Shown: one piece after another, positions 18,718 to 27,723 of the stretch
Numbering within the stretch: position 1 is the first letter of the stretch
Layout of the letters: each line of letters begins with the position of its first letter
From: Treponema sp.
GTDB lineage: Bacteria; Spirochaetota; Spirochaetia; Treponematales; Breznakiellaceae
Assembly: GCA_009784775.1 (NCBI GenBank)
Contig: WQXQ01000002.1
Location: 1-58,205 of the forward strand
DNA: 58,205 nt
Reading direction: 5' to 3'
Program-made: the position numbers and the translations under genes
The notes under the pieces: model-generated
The model's input: the letters and a program-made list of their open reading frames with translations, nothing else
The model's database searches: none
Told to the model about the DNA's origin: nothing

Positions 18718-20030
18718 GACTAAGAAATTTTCTTGAAATTGATTTTTTAATTTTGCTGCCGGTGATGATTTTAATCGTAATTGGCATACTGTTTATTTAT
18801 TCGTCCGGTATTACTTCCACCGGAGAACTGGTTTCCAACGAATACATTAAACAGATTATCTGGGCTTCTGCCGGCCTGATAATTGCTTTGACGCTGGCAA
18901 TGATCAACTACCGCCGTTTTCACAGGGTTTCCCTGTATCTGTATCTGCTGGTGCTGATCCCCCTGTTGTATATATGTATTTTTGGCCGGACAGGCAACAG
19001 CACCCGCTGGCTCAGAATAGGCATTTTTACCATTCAGACATCGGAATTTGCAAAAATTACTACCATTATTTTTCTTGCCCGCTATCTTGCGGATACCAGG
19101 ATGAACAGAAATCATTTCATCCGTTTTATAACATCATGCCTTATTGTAATTATTCCCATGGGGCTTGTGTTTATTCAGCCAGACCTGGGAACAGCGCTCG
19201 TATTTATTCCCATTTTGCTTTCCATGACTTTTGTCGCCGGATTATCAATGCGTTATGTGATTTTTTCGGCATCATGCATTGCGCTTACCGGGCTGCTCAT
19301 GGTTCTGCCGTTATGGCAAACGCATATTCTCCAAAAATCCATACCTGTCATTGAAGTGCTTACCAACGCCCGTATTATTAAAATCGTGGTATTTGCCCTG
19401 AGTATCATCATTGGCATTGCCTTTTTTGGATATCTAAAATACCGGAAACGGTATTTTTTCTGGCTGATTTACGCGTTTGCCATTATTGGTTTTTCACTGG
19501 GCGCTTCATATGCCGCCCGCGGAGTGCTGAAAAACTACCAGATTATGCGGCTCATTGTGTTTCTTAACCCCAATGTGGATCCGCGGGGCGCAGGCTGGAA
19601 TATTATCCAGTCAGTTACCGCTATCGGCGCAGGAGGCGTATCCGGTCAGGGTTATCTGCAGGGAACGCAGAGCCATTACCGCTTTTTGCCTGAGCAGAGT
19701 ACCGATTTTATTTTCTCGATATTTTCGGAAGAAATGGGTTTTATCGGCGGACTTGTCGTGTTTGCCCTGTTCCTTATCATCTGTCTCCGGTTTTTACGGA
19801 TTATAAAAACAACAGCGGATCCCTTTGCTACCTATATTTGTGCCGGACTGGTTGGAATGTACAGCTTTCACTTTCTTATCAACGTCGGAATGACAATGGG
19901 TATCATGCCCATTACCGGTATCCCCCTATTGTTTATGTCTTATGGAGGTTCTTCCATGTTCTCGGCGATGATTGGCATTGGACTTGCGCAAAGCATACAT
20001 ATCAGAAGGTATCTTCATCAGCCATTATGA
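18714..20030 (+). CDS. rodA: RodA/FtsW SEDS glycosyltransferase
   Basis: Polytopic; IGAGGVSGQGYLQGTQSHYRFLPEQSTDFIFSIFSEEMGFIGG, ITGIPLLFMSYGGSSM. Confidence 0.96.
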   Translation: MRLRNFLEIDFLILLPVMILIVIGILFIYSSGITSTGELVSNEYIKQIIWASAGLIIALTLAMINYRRFHRVSLYLYLLVLIPLLYICIFGRTGNSTRWLRIGIFTIQTSEFAKITTIIFLARYLADTRMNRNHFIRFITSCLIVIIPMGLVFIQPDLGTALVFIPILLSMTFVAGLSMRYVIFSASCIALTGLLMVLPLWQTHILQKSIPVIEVLTNARIIKIVVFALSIIIGIAFFGYLKYRKRYFFWLIYAFAIIGFSLGASYAARGVLKNYQIMRLIVFLNPNVDPRGAGWNIIQSVTAIGAGGVSGQGYLQGTQSHYRFLPEQSTDFIFSIFSEEMGFIGGLVVFALFLIICLRFLRIIKTTADPFATYICAGLVGMYSFHFLINVGMTMGIMPITGIPLLFMSYGGSSMFSAMIGIGLAQSIHIRRYLHQPL

Positions 20031-22495
20031 TTAATCGTACTATCATTAATCCTGTTACCGATTTGGGAGCGCTCCTGCTGCAAGTGGAAAAGCCCTGCCG
20101 CTACACCGGCGGCGAACATGGCCGTCTCGCCGGCAAAGACGCAGTTCTCCAGAGCCTTATCGCCTTTCCCGATCTGTACGAAATTGGCATGTCGAATCAG
20201 GCATTGCGGATTACCTACAACGGGCTTAATCGAATTCCCGGCATTTCCTGCGACCGGGCATTTGCCCCCGCACCGGACTTTGAACGCTTGCTCAAAGACA
20301 AAGGGCTGCCGCTCTACGGCCTGGATACCGGCATCAGTCTGAAGCACCTGGATCTGCTGCTCTTCACCCTTGGTTATGAACTGGGAATCACCGGCATACT
20401 GACGATGCTTGATGTTTCCGGCATCCCATTACGCGCGGATCAGCGCGGCGAACATGATCCCCTGATTATAGCCGGCGGGCCGGCTGTATCCAATCCCCTG
20501 CCCTACTCAGCCTTTATTGACGCATTCTGGATTGGCGAAGCCGAAGCAGGCTTTTTCGATCTGGCAAAAGAACTGCTGCACATAAAACAAAACAACGGCA
20601 CCAAAGCCGCACTATTCGATCACATAAAAAACCACCCTAACATATGGATAAAAGGAAAAGAACGAGCAGCCCGCGCAGTATACGCAGACTTCGCAGGCCC
20701 CACTCCTCATTCCTCATTTCCCATTTCTCATTCTCCCCCAGCCGTCTACCCCATTCCCAGCATGAAGATCGTGCAGCATCACGGCATACTTGAAATTATG
20801 CGGGGCTGCCCCAACGGCTGCCGTTTCTGTCATGCGGGTTATTGGTACCGCCCTGCGAGACAAAAACCGGCAGAAACGCTTCTCCGCGAAGCCGAATCCT
20901 TTATCACTCTGGGCGGCTACCGCGAAATGAGTCTGTCTTCGCTTTCCAGCGGCGACTATTCCGGCATTGATGGACTGGTTGACGCCCTGAATCAGCGTTT
21001 TTCCGACAGGCATGTTTCATTCCAGTTACCTTCGCTCAGGGTCTCAACTTTTTCCCTCGCCCTGCTGGAAAAAATTTCCCACACACGCAAAAGCGGCCTG
21101 ACCTTTGCCGTTGAAACCCCCCGCGATTTCTGGCAAATGGCGATAAATAAACAAGTAACAGAAGATTCGGTCACCGAAATTCTCCGTGAGGCGAAACGGA
21201 ATGGCTGGCGCGGAGCAAAATTTTATTTCATGATAGGTTTACCTTTAGGTAAACCGGAAGAAAGCATTTTACCCGAAGAAGAAGAAATTGTTAATTTTGT
21301 GCTTAATGTTGCCCGAAAAACAGCCATGCACTTTAATGTGAATGTGGGAATATTTGTGCCAAAACCCCATACACCCTACCAGTGGGCACAACAGCTTGAC
21401 AGTGAAACCGCTGCCGCAAAACTCGATTTTATCCGTTCACGGCTCAAGCCCAAAGGCCACAAGGTAAGCGTTTCCAATCCCCTGATATCCGCAATTGAAG
21501 GCGTTCTGAGCCGGGGAGATGCACGCGCCGGAGAGATGGCGGCAGAAACATTTACGGCAGGAAGCAGGCTTGATGCCTGGCAGGAATTTATCGCAAAAGA
21601 TGTTTGGCGAGATGTGCTGGAAAAAAATACAGAACTCGTAGAACATTATCTTGCCGCAAAAAGCATTGACACTCCCCTGCCCTGGCACTGCATCAGCTCC
21701 GGTGTTTCACCGGCCTATCTGCGAAGGGAACTGGAAAAATCCAACCACGGCGAAATGACCAAGCCATGCGCAGAAGAATGCGTTACGCGCTGCGGGGTAT
21801 GCGGAAAGAAAGGGACTGGGGACTGGGGACTAGGGACCAGGGATTGTTGTTCGAATAACGATAATACTTTCGTGTTAAACCCCGATACTTCAAGTCGCAA
21901 ACCCCAGTCCCCAGTCCCCAGTCCCCAGTCCCCTTCCTCTCCCATCTACCGTCTGCTCTTCTCTTTCACCAAAGAAGGCAGCGCGGTGTTTCACGGGCAT
22001 TTAGATCTTATTGAAATTTTTTCCATGGCCATGAGTCGCGCCGGTCTGGATGTGCGGTATACTCAGGGATTTAACCCTCTTGCCAAACTGGAAATTGTTG
22101 CGCCTTTGTCCATTGGCATCAGCGCCGGGGGGGAAATGGCCGCCGTTGAATTTTCCCATGAACAATCGCCCGAAGCATTTCTGGCAAAAATGAACGCCGC
22201 TCTTATTGAAGGGATAAGAATCACCAGAGCCGAAATTTTCCGCATTCCCGTGGGCAGTAAAAAACATTCCCTTTCTTCATTGCTCTGGGGCTTTGGGTAC
22301 ACTGAACCAAACGGCGAAATGGCATACGTTCCGGCATTGCAGGAAAAAGCCTACCGCCAAAAACGCCTCGGCAGCGATGGAACGGTTTTTGCACTGCGCC
22401 GCGCCTGCGTGCTGGCAAAAAGCAACAGCGCCGAAAACACAGAACCACCATGGGATTCCTATTTTAATATATACCAGGGATATTACAATGAATGA
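20027..22495 (+). CDS. TIGR03960-type radical SAM protein fused to TIGR03936/DUF2344 domain
   Basis: GCPNGCRFCHAG radical SAM CxxxCxxC; N-terminus LLLQVEKPCRYTGGEHG; C-terminal domain YRLLFSFTKEGSAVFHGHLDLIEIFSMAMSRAGLDVRYTQGFNP; start at 20027 overlapping rodA stop. Confidence 0.92.
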   Translation: MINRTIINPVTDLGALLLQVEKPCRYTGGEHGRLAGKDAVLQSLIAFPDLYEIGMSNQALRITYNGLNRIPGISCDRAFAPAPDFERLLKDKGLPLYGLDTGISLKHLDLLLFTLGYELGITGILTMLDVSGIPLRADQRGEHDPLIIAGGPAVSNPLPYSAFIDAFWIGEAEAGFFDLAKELLHIKQNNGTKAALFDHIKNHPNIWIKGKERAARAVYADFAGPTPHSSFPISHSPPAVYPIPSMKIVQHHGILEIMRGCPNGCRFCHAGYWYRPARQKPAETLLREAESFITLGGYREMSLSSLSSGDYSGIDGLVDALNQRFSDRHVSFQLPSLRVSTFSLALLEKISHTRKSGLTFAVETPRDFWQMAINKQVTEDSVTEILREAKRNGWRGAKFYFMIGLPLGKPEESILPEEEEIVNFVLNVARKTAMHFNVNVGIFVPKPHTPYQWAQQLDSETAAAKLDFIRSRLKPKGHKVSVSNPLISAIEGVLSRGDARAGEMAAETFTAGSRLDAWQEFIAKDVWRDVLEKNTELVEHYLAAKSIDTPLPWHCISSGVSPAYLRRELEKSNHGEMTKPCAEECVTRCGVCGKKGTGDWGLGTRDCCSNNDNTFVLNPDTSSRKPQSPVPSPQSPSSPIYRLLFSFTKEGSAVFHGHLDLIEIFSMAMSRAGLDVRYTQGFNPLAKLEIVAPLSIGISAGGEMAAVEFSHEQSPEAFLAKMNAALIEGIRITRAEIFRIPVGSKKHSLSSLLWGFGYTEPNGEMAYVPALQEKAYRQKRLGSDGTVFALRRACVLAKSNSAENTEPPWDSYFNIYQGYYNE
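20702..20736. repeat. Heptamer array, CTCATTC family, in-frame in CDS
   Basis: ACTCCTC ATTCCTC ATTTCCC ATTTCTC ATTCTCC (5 x 7 nt). Confidence 0.8.
21812..21933. repeat. Inverted pair of heptamer arrays, GGGACTG / CCCCAGT family, in interdomain linker
   Basis: Left GGGACTG GGGACTG GGGACTA GGGACCA GGGATTG (21812-21846); right CCCCAGT x4 + CCCC (21902-21933). Confidence 0.95.
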
Positions 22496-24377
22496 TTTGT
22501 ACTATGACGGAAACGATCTGGGGCTCAGTTACAGCGCCGCAGAATGTTTGTTTAAGGTATGGGTACCAACGGCAGCATATGTTTCCGTTGCGTTATACGA
22601 CGATGCAGGTGAATACGATGCCGCAGGAATGGTTACCAGCCAGGAAACCGGCAAGCTGCATCCCATGAAAAAGGATCCCCACACCGGCGTATGGTCGACC
22701 ATTATTAAAGGGGAGCTTGCGGGCAGATATTATCTGTACCGGGCTGAATTTGCCGATGGAACCAAAACCTGGGCTGCCGATCCCTACGCAAAAGCAGTGT
22801 CGGCTAACGGCCAGCGCATGGCCATTATCGATCTTGCAAAAACCAACCCGCCAGGCTGGCGGGAAAAACCAAAACCGCCATTCGCGGCCGGCCAATGGCA
22901 GGATGCGATCATTTACGAACTGCATGTGCGGGATTTTTCCATTGATGCAGCTTCCGGCATGAACCACAAGGGAAAATATTTGGCATTTACCGAACGGGGA
23001 ACAACAACCAAAGGCGGCGTTCCAAGCGGCGTTGACCATTTAGTTGCATTGGGCATAACCCATGTGCATCTATTACCGATATATGATTTTTCTTCGATAA
23101 ACGAATTTGCCGCAAATGCATATAACTGGGGCTACGACCCCATGCACTACAATGTCCCCGAAGGTTCCTACGCAACTGACCCAACAAATCCCGCAGCCAG
23201 AATTATTGAATGCAAGCAAATGATTCAGGCCCTGCACGATGCAGGAATCCGCGTCATTATGGACGTAGTGTACAATCATACTCACCACACCGGAACCTGG
23301 CCATTTGACTCTTTGGTGCCGGGTTACTATTACCGCATGACCGATGCCGGAGGATATGCAAATGGTTCCGGCTGCGGCAATGAAGTTGCGTCAGAGCGGC
23401 CCATGGTGCGGAAATTTATCATCGATTCCTGCCGCTACTGGGTAAATGAATACAATATCGACGGTTTCCGCTTTGATCTCATGGGTCTTATCGACACGGG
23501 TACCATGCGGCAATTAACCAAAGAACTGCGCGCCATTGATCCCACGCTGATCATTTACGGCGAACCCTGGCAGGCCGGCGGATCTGTTCTGCCGAAAGCA
23601 TTGCAAACCATTACCGGCGCGCAAAAAGGACTGGGGTTTGCCGTTTTCAATGACCGGTTCAGAACTGCCATAAAAGGCGGCAGCGATGATAATTCGCGCG
23701 GTTTCGCAAGCGGAGGTACCGCCAAAGAAAAGGGCATTGTTCACGGCGTTATGGGATCGATTAACGATTTCACTGAACAGGCAAATGAAAGCGTCAATTA
23801 TGTTACCGCGCATGATAATTTAAATCTTTGGGACAAGTTCGCCCATTCGCTGGGCAAAAATAGTGCGGTAAAATCCGTATTGCTGGCCAATGGAATCATT
23901 CTGACTTCACAGGGGATTCCTTTTTTCCAGGCCGGCGATGAATTCCTGCGCAGTAAATTCGGCAATCACAACAGCTATAAAAGCCCTGACCATGTCAATA
24001 AAATCCGCTGGAAAAACGCCGGCCGTTACCGGGAAATAGTCGATTATTACGCAGGCCTCATCCGCCTGCGCAAGGAACATCCCGCATTCAGGCAAACATC
24101 CAGAGCCGACATCGAAAGAACCATGAAAATGCTCAGCGCGCAGGATATGGGCGTATCATTTATCCTTACAGACGCCGGCACCGCCAGCGCCGCCTCATGG
24201 CGCACCATTTTTGTTGCATATAACGGCAGTTTATCACCGCACACATTTACCCTTCCCGCCTCTGTGCCGGTTTGGCAACAAGTGGTAGACGCGCGGCGGG
24301 CAGGCACAGAAACCCTGGCCAAAGTTTCCGGCTCAATCACCCTGCCCCCCCTTTCAATGGCCGTTTTACGGGAGTAA
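22488..24377 (+). CDS. pulA: Type I pullulanase-like GH13 enzyme
   Basis: CBM48-like N-terminus, YNWGYDP, VIMDVVYNHTH, GFRFDLMGLID, YGEPWQAG, SVNYVTAHDN; start at 22488 overlapping the preceding stop. Confidence 0.93.
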   Translation: MNDLYYDGNDLGLSYSAAECLFKVWVPTAAYVSVALYDDAGEYDAAGMVTSQETGKLHPMKKDPHTGVWSTIIKGELAGRYYLYRAEFADGTKTWAADPYAKAVSANGQRMAIIDLAKTNPPGWREKPKPPFAAGQWQDAIIYELHVRDFSIDAASGMNHKGKYLAFTERGTTTKGGVPSGVDHLVALGITHVHLLPIYDFSSINEFAANAYNWGYDPMHYNVPEGSYATDPTNPAARIIECKQMIQALHDAGIRVIMDVVYNHTHHTGTWPFDSLVPGYYYRMTDAGGYANGSGCGNEVASERPMVRKFIIDSCRYWVNEYNIDGFRFDLMGLIDTGTMRQLTKELRAIDPTLIIYGEPWQAGGSVLPKALQTITGAQKGLGFAVFNDRFRTAIKGGSDDNSRGFASGGTAKEKGIVHGVMGSINDFTEQANESVNYVTAHDNLNLWDKFAHSLGKNSAVKSVLLANGIILTSQGIPFFQAGDEFLRSKFGNHNSYKSPDHVNKIRWKNAGRYREIVDYYAGLIRLRKEHPAFRQTSRADIERTMKMLSAQDMGVSFILTDAGTASAASWRTIFVAYNGSLSPHTFTLPASVPVWQQVVDARRAGTETLAKVSGSITLPPLSMAVLRE

Positions 24378-24416
24378 TGGGGCATTAGCGAATCAGACAC
24401 TATCCCCCCTTGACAG

Positions 24417-24698
24417 ATGAGGAAACCTATGAGATTAGTAGGTATGAAGTATCATCGGGTGATAAGCGTACTCCTCGTGGTAGCGCACACGACTGCCCTG
24501 ACCCCGATGCGTGTTTATGGGGAGCTCCGTGAACGATCCCCGGTGAGTATTGGCGAAGCGAGCGTATCCGGAGTACTCGGCCCTTTGGGCGGGGAGCTTA
24601 GTTTAGGCTCGGTGCGGTTAGAGGTACCCGCCGGCTCGTTAGCGGAAGAGACAAAGATCCGCTTATTGACATTACGCAGCAGAGAAATTATGATTTAG
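24417..24698 (+). pseudogene. Truncated N-terminus of a large secreted protein (ZU5-like segment GGELSLGSVRLEVPAGSLAEETKI)
   Basis: 93-aa ORF with signal-peptide-like start and a ZU5-like motif, ends abruptly about 40 bp before the convergent fabV stop. Confidence 0.55.
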
Positions 24699-24737
24699 CT
24701 CATCGGGAAAAAATAGTTAACTTATAAATCAATACCG

Positions 24738-25937
24738 TCAAACCAGATTTATATCTGCGTCGTAGTCAACGCCTGCAACATCAAAACCATGCGCTTCCAG
24801 GAAATCATGCTTGAAACCGGCAAGATCGGTTTCGGCAAATACATTTTCCTCGGTGGTGGTTTTCATTTTTTCCGTAACGGCTTTTTGGACATCGTCCCGC
24901 ATTTCCCAGTCGTCAATGCGGATGCGGTTTTCATTATCAACCGGTACCGTTTGGCCGGCATACAGCCGATCGCGGTACAGCCGCACAATCTGCTCAATGC
25001 AGCCTTCATGCAGGCCCATCTCTTTCATCACCCTGAACAGGCAGGAAATATACAGCGGAATAATCGGAATGACCACGCTTGAACGGGTTACCAGGGCCTT
25101 GTTTACCGAGACCCATGCGCCGGCGATTTTTCCCGCTTTGGTATACTGGGTATTAATTGCAGTGCAGGCTCTTTCCAGATCTTCTTTTGCTTTGCCAATA
25201 GTACCGTTTTTGTAAATGGGCCACGAATGTTCCGGGCCAATGTACGAATAGGCAACAACGCGGGTTTGAGGCGAAAGCAGTCCTTCCTTATCCAGCGATT
25301 CCATCCAGAGTTCCCAATCTTCGCCGCCCATAACTTTTACCGTGTTGCTGATTTCTTCTTCGGCAGCGGGTTCCGCTTCAGCAAGGGAAAAAGTCCCTTT
25401 CATCATATCAAGGGATTTACCGGAAAATTTTTCCCCAATAGGTTTGATGGCGGACTTATACTGGATGCCTGTTTTGGGATCGGTTCGTACCGGAGAGGCC
25501 AGCGAATAAATGATAAGGTCGATCTTTGCGGGGAGTTTCGCTTCGGCGGCGGCCTGGCGAACTGCCCGTGCGGTTTCGGCTTTCATTTCATCCTGAAAAG
25601 CATCGCCGTTGAGGGTTTTGCAGACAAGCCCCGCCTGTGCCGCTTCTTTATCAAATGTTTCGTTATGGTAAAAACCCGGCGTGGCAGTGTGTTTTTCCGA
25701 AGGCGCCTTTTCGAAGGCAAGCCCTACGGTAGCAGCCCCGTAGCCAAAGGCCGCGGCGATACGGCTTGCCAGACCATACCCGTTTGAACAACCGATAACC
25801 AGTACCAGTTTTGGCGCAGCCTCTGTCACAGACACATTATTTTTTGCATAAGCAATTTGCTTCTGCACCGACTTCGCACACCCCACCGGATGCGCATTGA
25901 GACAAATATTATTCCGAACCATTGGTTTAATGACCAT
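24738..25937 (-). CDS. fabV: Trans-2-enoyl-CoA/ACP reductase FabV (TER family)
   Basis: MVIKPMVRNNICLNAHPVGC, LVIGCSNGYGLASRIAAAFGYGA, YSYIGPEHSWPIYKNGTIG. Confidence 0.96.
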   Translation of the reverse strand: MVIKPMVRNNICLNAHPVGCAKSVQKQIAYAKNNVSVTEAAPKLVLVIGCSNGYGLASRIAAAFGYGAATVGLAFEKAPSEKHTATPGFYHNETFDKEAAQAGLVCKTLNGDAFQDEMKAETARAVRQAAAEAKLPAKIDLIIYSLASPVRTDPKTGIQYKSAIKPIGEKFSGKSLDMMKGTFSLAEAEPAAEEEISNTVKVMGGEDWELWMESLDKEGLLSPQTRVVAYSYIGPEHSWPIYKNGTIGKAKEDLERACTAINTQYTKAGKIAGAWVSVNKALVTRSSVVIPIIPLYISCLFRVMKEMGLHEGCIEQIVRLYRDRLYAGQTVPVDNENRIRIDDWEMRDDVQKAVTEKMKTTTEENVFAETDLAGFKHDFLEAHGFDVAGVDYDADINLV

Positions 25938-25960
25938 AATTGCTCCTACAAAAAATTCGT

Positions 25961-25985
25961 GGAGTTTTACCTACGGTAAAACTCC
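25961..25985. repeat. Palindromic element GGAGTTTTACC-TAC-GGTAAAACTCC
   Basis: 11-bp perfect arms, 3-nt loop. Confidence 0.9.
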
Positions 25986-25987
25986 GA

Positions 25988-26022
25988 CTCGTTGGTTAAT
26001 CGCTCCGCGATTAACCAACGAG
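25988..26022. repeat. Palindromic element CTCGTTGGTTAATCGC-TCC-GCGATTAACCAACGAG
   Basis: 16-bp perfect arms, 3-nt loop; contains the fabZ stop codon. Confidence 0.95.
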
Positions 26023-26427
26023 ACACATCCATTCGGCTTCGGCGGCGAGTTCGTCGCCGACATAGGCTTTGCCGGATTGTTTGATCATGCGGGGAGAAAC
26101 CCGCAGGTTTTCAATCTCCGAGCGAACTTCATCGCCGGGGCGAACCTGGCGGCGGAATTTTACTTTGTCAACCGAGGCCAGGAAAAACAATGCCTTATCG
26201 CCAAGCACTCCCAGTTTGCGCAAACCAGCGCCGCCGGACTGTGCCATGGTTTCTACCAGGATAACCCCCGGCACCACCGGGTACTCGGGAAAATGCCCCG
26301 GAAAGAAAAATTCTTTTTCGGTAAACACATGTTTTGCTACAATTTTTTTATCGTCTGCCTCAACTATTTCATCGACAAACAAAAACGGTGCCCGATGCGG
26401 CAACAAACTTTCAATTTCATTACTCAT
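26011..26427 (-). CDS. fabZ: 3-hydroxyacyl-[ACP] dehydratase FabZ
   Basis: LLPHRAPFLFVDEIVE, FFPGHFPEYPVVPGVILVETMAQ. Confidence 0.96.
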   Translation of the reverse strand: MSNEIESLLPHRAPFLFVDEIVEADDKKIVAKHVFTEKEFFFPGHFPEYPVVPGVILVETMAQSGGAGLRKLGVLGDKALFFLASVDKVKFRRQVRPGDEVRSEIENLRVSPRMIKQSGKAYVGDELAAEAEWMCLVG

Positions 26428-26450
26428 TTCTAATTCCTCATTCCTAATTG
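26423..26450. repeat. Heptamer array (CTCATTC/CTAATTC family) spanning fabF stop to fabZ start
   Basis: CTCATTT CTAATTC CTCATTC CTAATTG on plus strand. Confidence 0.85.
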
Positions 26451-27712
26451 TATTTTTTGAACACTACCACTCCGTTGTGGCCGCCGAAGCCCAATGAGCC
26501 GGAAGCGGCTGCGTTGATTTCCCCGTACTGGGCCTTATGAGGCACATAGTCCAGATCACATTCAGGATCCGGATTATCCAGGTTGATTGTGGGGGGATAA
26601 AAACCATCGCGTATTGCCAGAATACAGGCAATGGCTTCAACCGCGCCGGCTCCGGCAACACAGTGACCGTGCATACTCTTGGTACTGGAAACCTTCAACT
26701 TGTAGGCATGATCCCCAAAGGCTATTTTGAGCATTTTGGTTTCGGTGGGATCATTGATTTCCGTTGAGGTACCGTGGGCATTGTAATACTGGATATCCTC
26801 GGGTTTGAGGCCTGCATCAGCAATGGCCAATTTAACGGCGTTAGAGCCGCCCGCACCGGCAGGATCCGGTGATGTTATGTGATATGCGTCGGCAGTTGCC
26901 CCATAACCGGCCAGTTCGGCGATTATTTTTGCGCCGCGCGCTTTTGCGTGTTCCTCGCTTTCAAGGATCAAAATACCGGCGCCTTCGGCAATAACAAAAC
27001 CATCACGGTCTGAGTCAAAAGGCCGGGATGCTTTTTGCGGCTCATGGCAGCGCTTGGTGGAAAGGGCCTTGAGCATCTGGAAGCCGCCAACCGCAAAAGA
27101 AGTGATTGTCGATTCCGTTCCGCCGGCAATAACCACATCGCAGCGCCCGCTGCGGATAAGATCAAGCGCCTGTCCCATAGCGTCTGTACCGGCAGCGCAG
27201 GCGGTAACCTGGGTGAATGCCGGTCCCTTTGTACCGAAAATCATCGAAATATTTCCGGCAGCTTCGTTCGGGATCATCATGGGAACCGTAAGAGGCAGCA
27301 TCCGCTTGGGACCGCTCTCAAACAATTTTTTCATGGATTCTTGCACCACTTCAAAACCGCCGATTCCATTGCCCAATACAATACCGGTTTTTTCAGCCTG
27401 GCTCTTCACGGGTCTTTTGCCCTCTGCGTCAGTTTCGCCCATGAGTCCGGCATCGGTCAGCGCCTGCGCGGTCGCTGCGACTGCAAACTGGGTAAAGCGG
27501 GCCATTTTGCGGGCCTCTTTTTTATCCATCCATAAGCTGGGATCAAAATCCTTAATCTCCCCGGCTATGGTAACATCAAAATCGGTGGTATCAAAAGAAG
27601 TGATAGGCCCAATACCGCTTTTGCCGGCCTTGAGACTCGCACAAAAATCTTCCACCGTATTGCCGATGGAGGAAATTACCCCCATTCCCGTAACAACTAC
27701 TTTTCTTGACAT
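26444..27712 (-). CDS. fabF: Beta-ketoacyl-ACP synthase II FabF
   Basis: VVVTGMGVISSIGNTVEDF, TACAAGTDAMGQA, YNAHGTSTEINDPTE, STKSMHGHCVAGAGAVEA. Confidence 0.97.
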   Translation of the reverse strand: MSRKVVVTGMGVISSIGNTVEDFCASLKAGKSGIGPITSFDTTDFDVTIAGEIKDFDPSLWMDKKEARKMARFTQFAVAATAQALTDAGLMGETDAEGKRPVKSQAEKTGIVLGNGIGGFEVVQESMKKLFESGPKRMLPLTVPMMIPNEAAGNISMIFGTKGPAFTQVTACAAGTDAMGQALDLIRSGRCDVVIAGGTESTITSFAVGGFQMLKALSTKRCHEPQKASRPFDSDRDGFVIAEGAGILILESEEHAKARGAKIIAELAGYGATADAYHITSPDPAGAGGSNAVKLAIADAGLKPEDIQYYNAHGTSTEINDPTETKMLKIAFGDHAYKLKVSSTKSMHGHCVAGAGAVEAIACILAIRDGFYPPTINLDNPDPECDLDYVPHKAQYGEINAAASGSLGFGGHNGVVVFKKYN

Positions 27713-27723
27713 ATTATTTCTCC

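Noticed and set aside
21812-21933. CRISPR array possibility for the repeated heptamers
   Set aside because: Units are 7 nt, contiguous without spacers, degenerate and translated; no cas genes in the window.
25227-26433. Long plus-strand ORFs opposite fabV/fabZ (186 and 178 aa)
   Set aside because: Antisense shadows of clearly identified fab genes.
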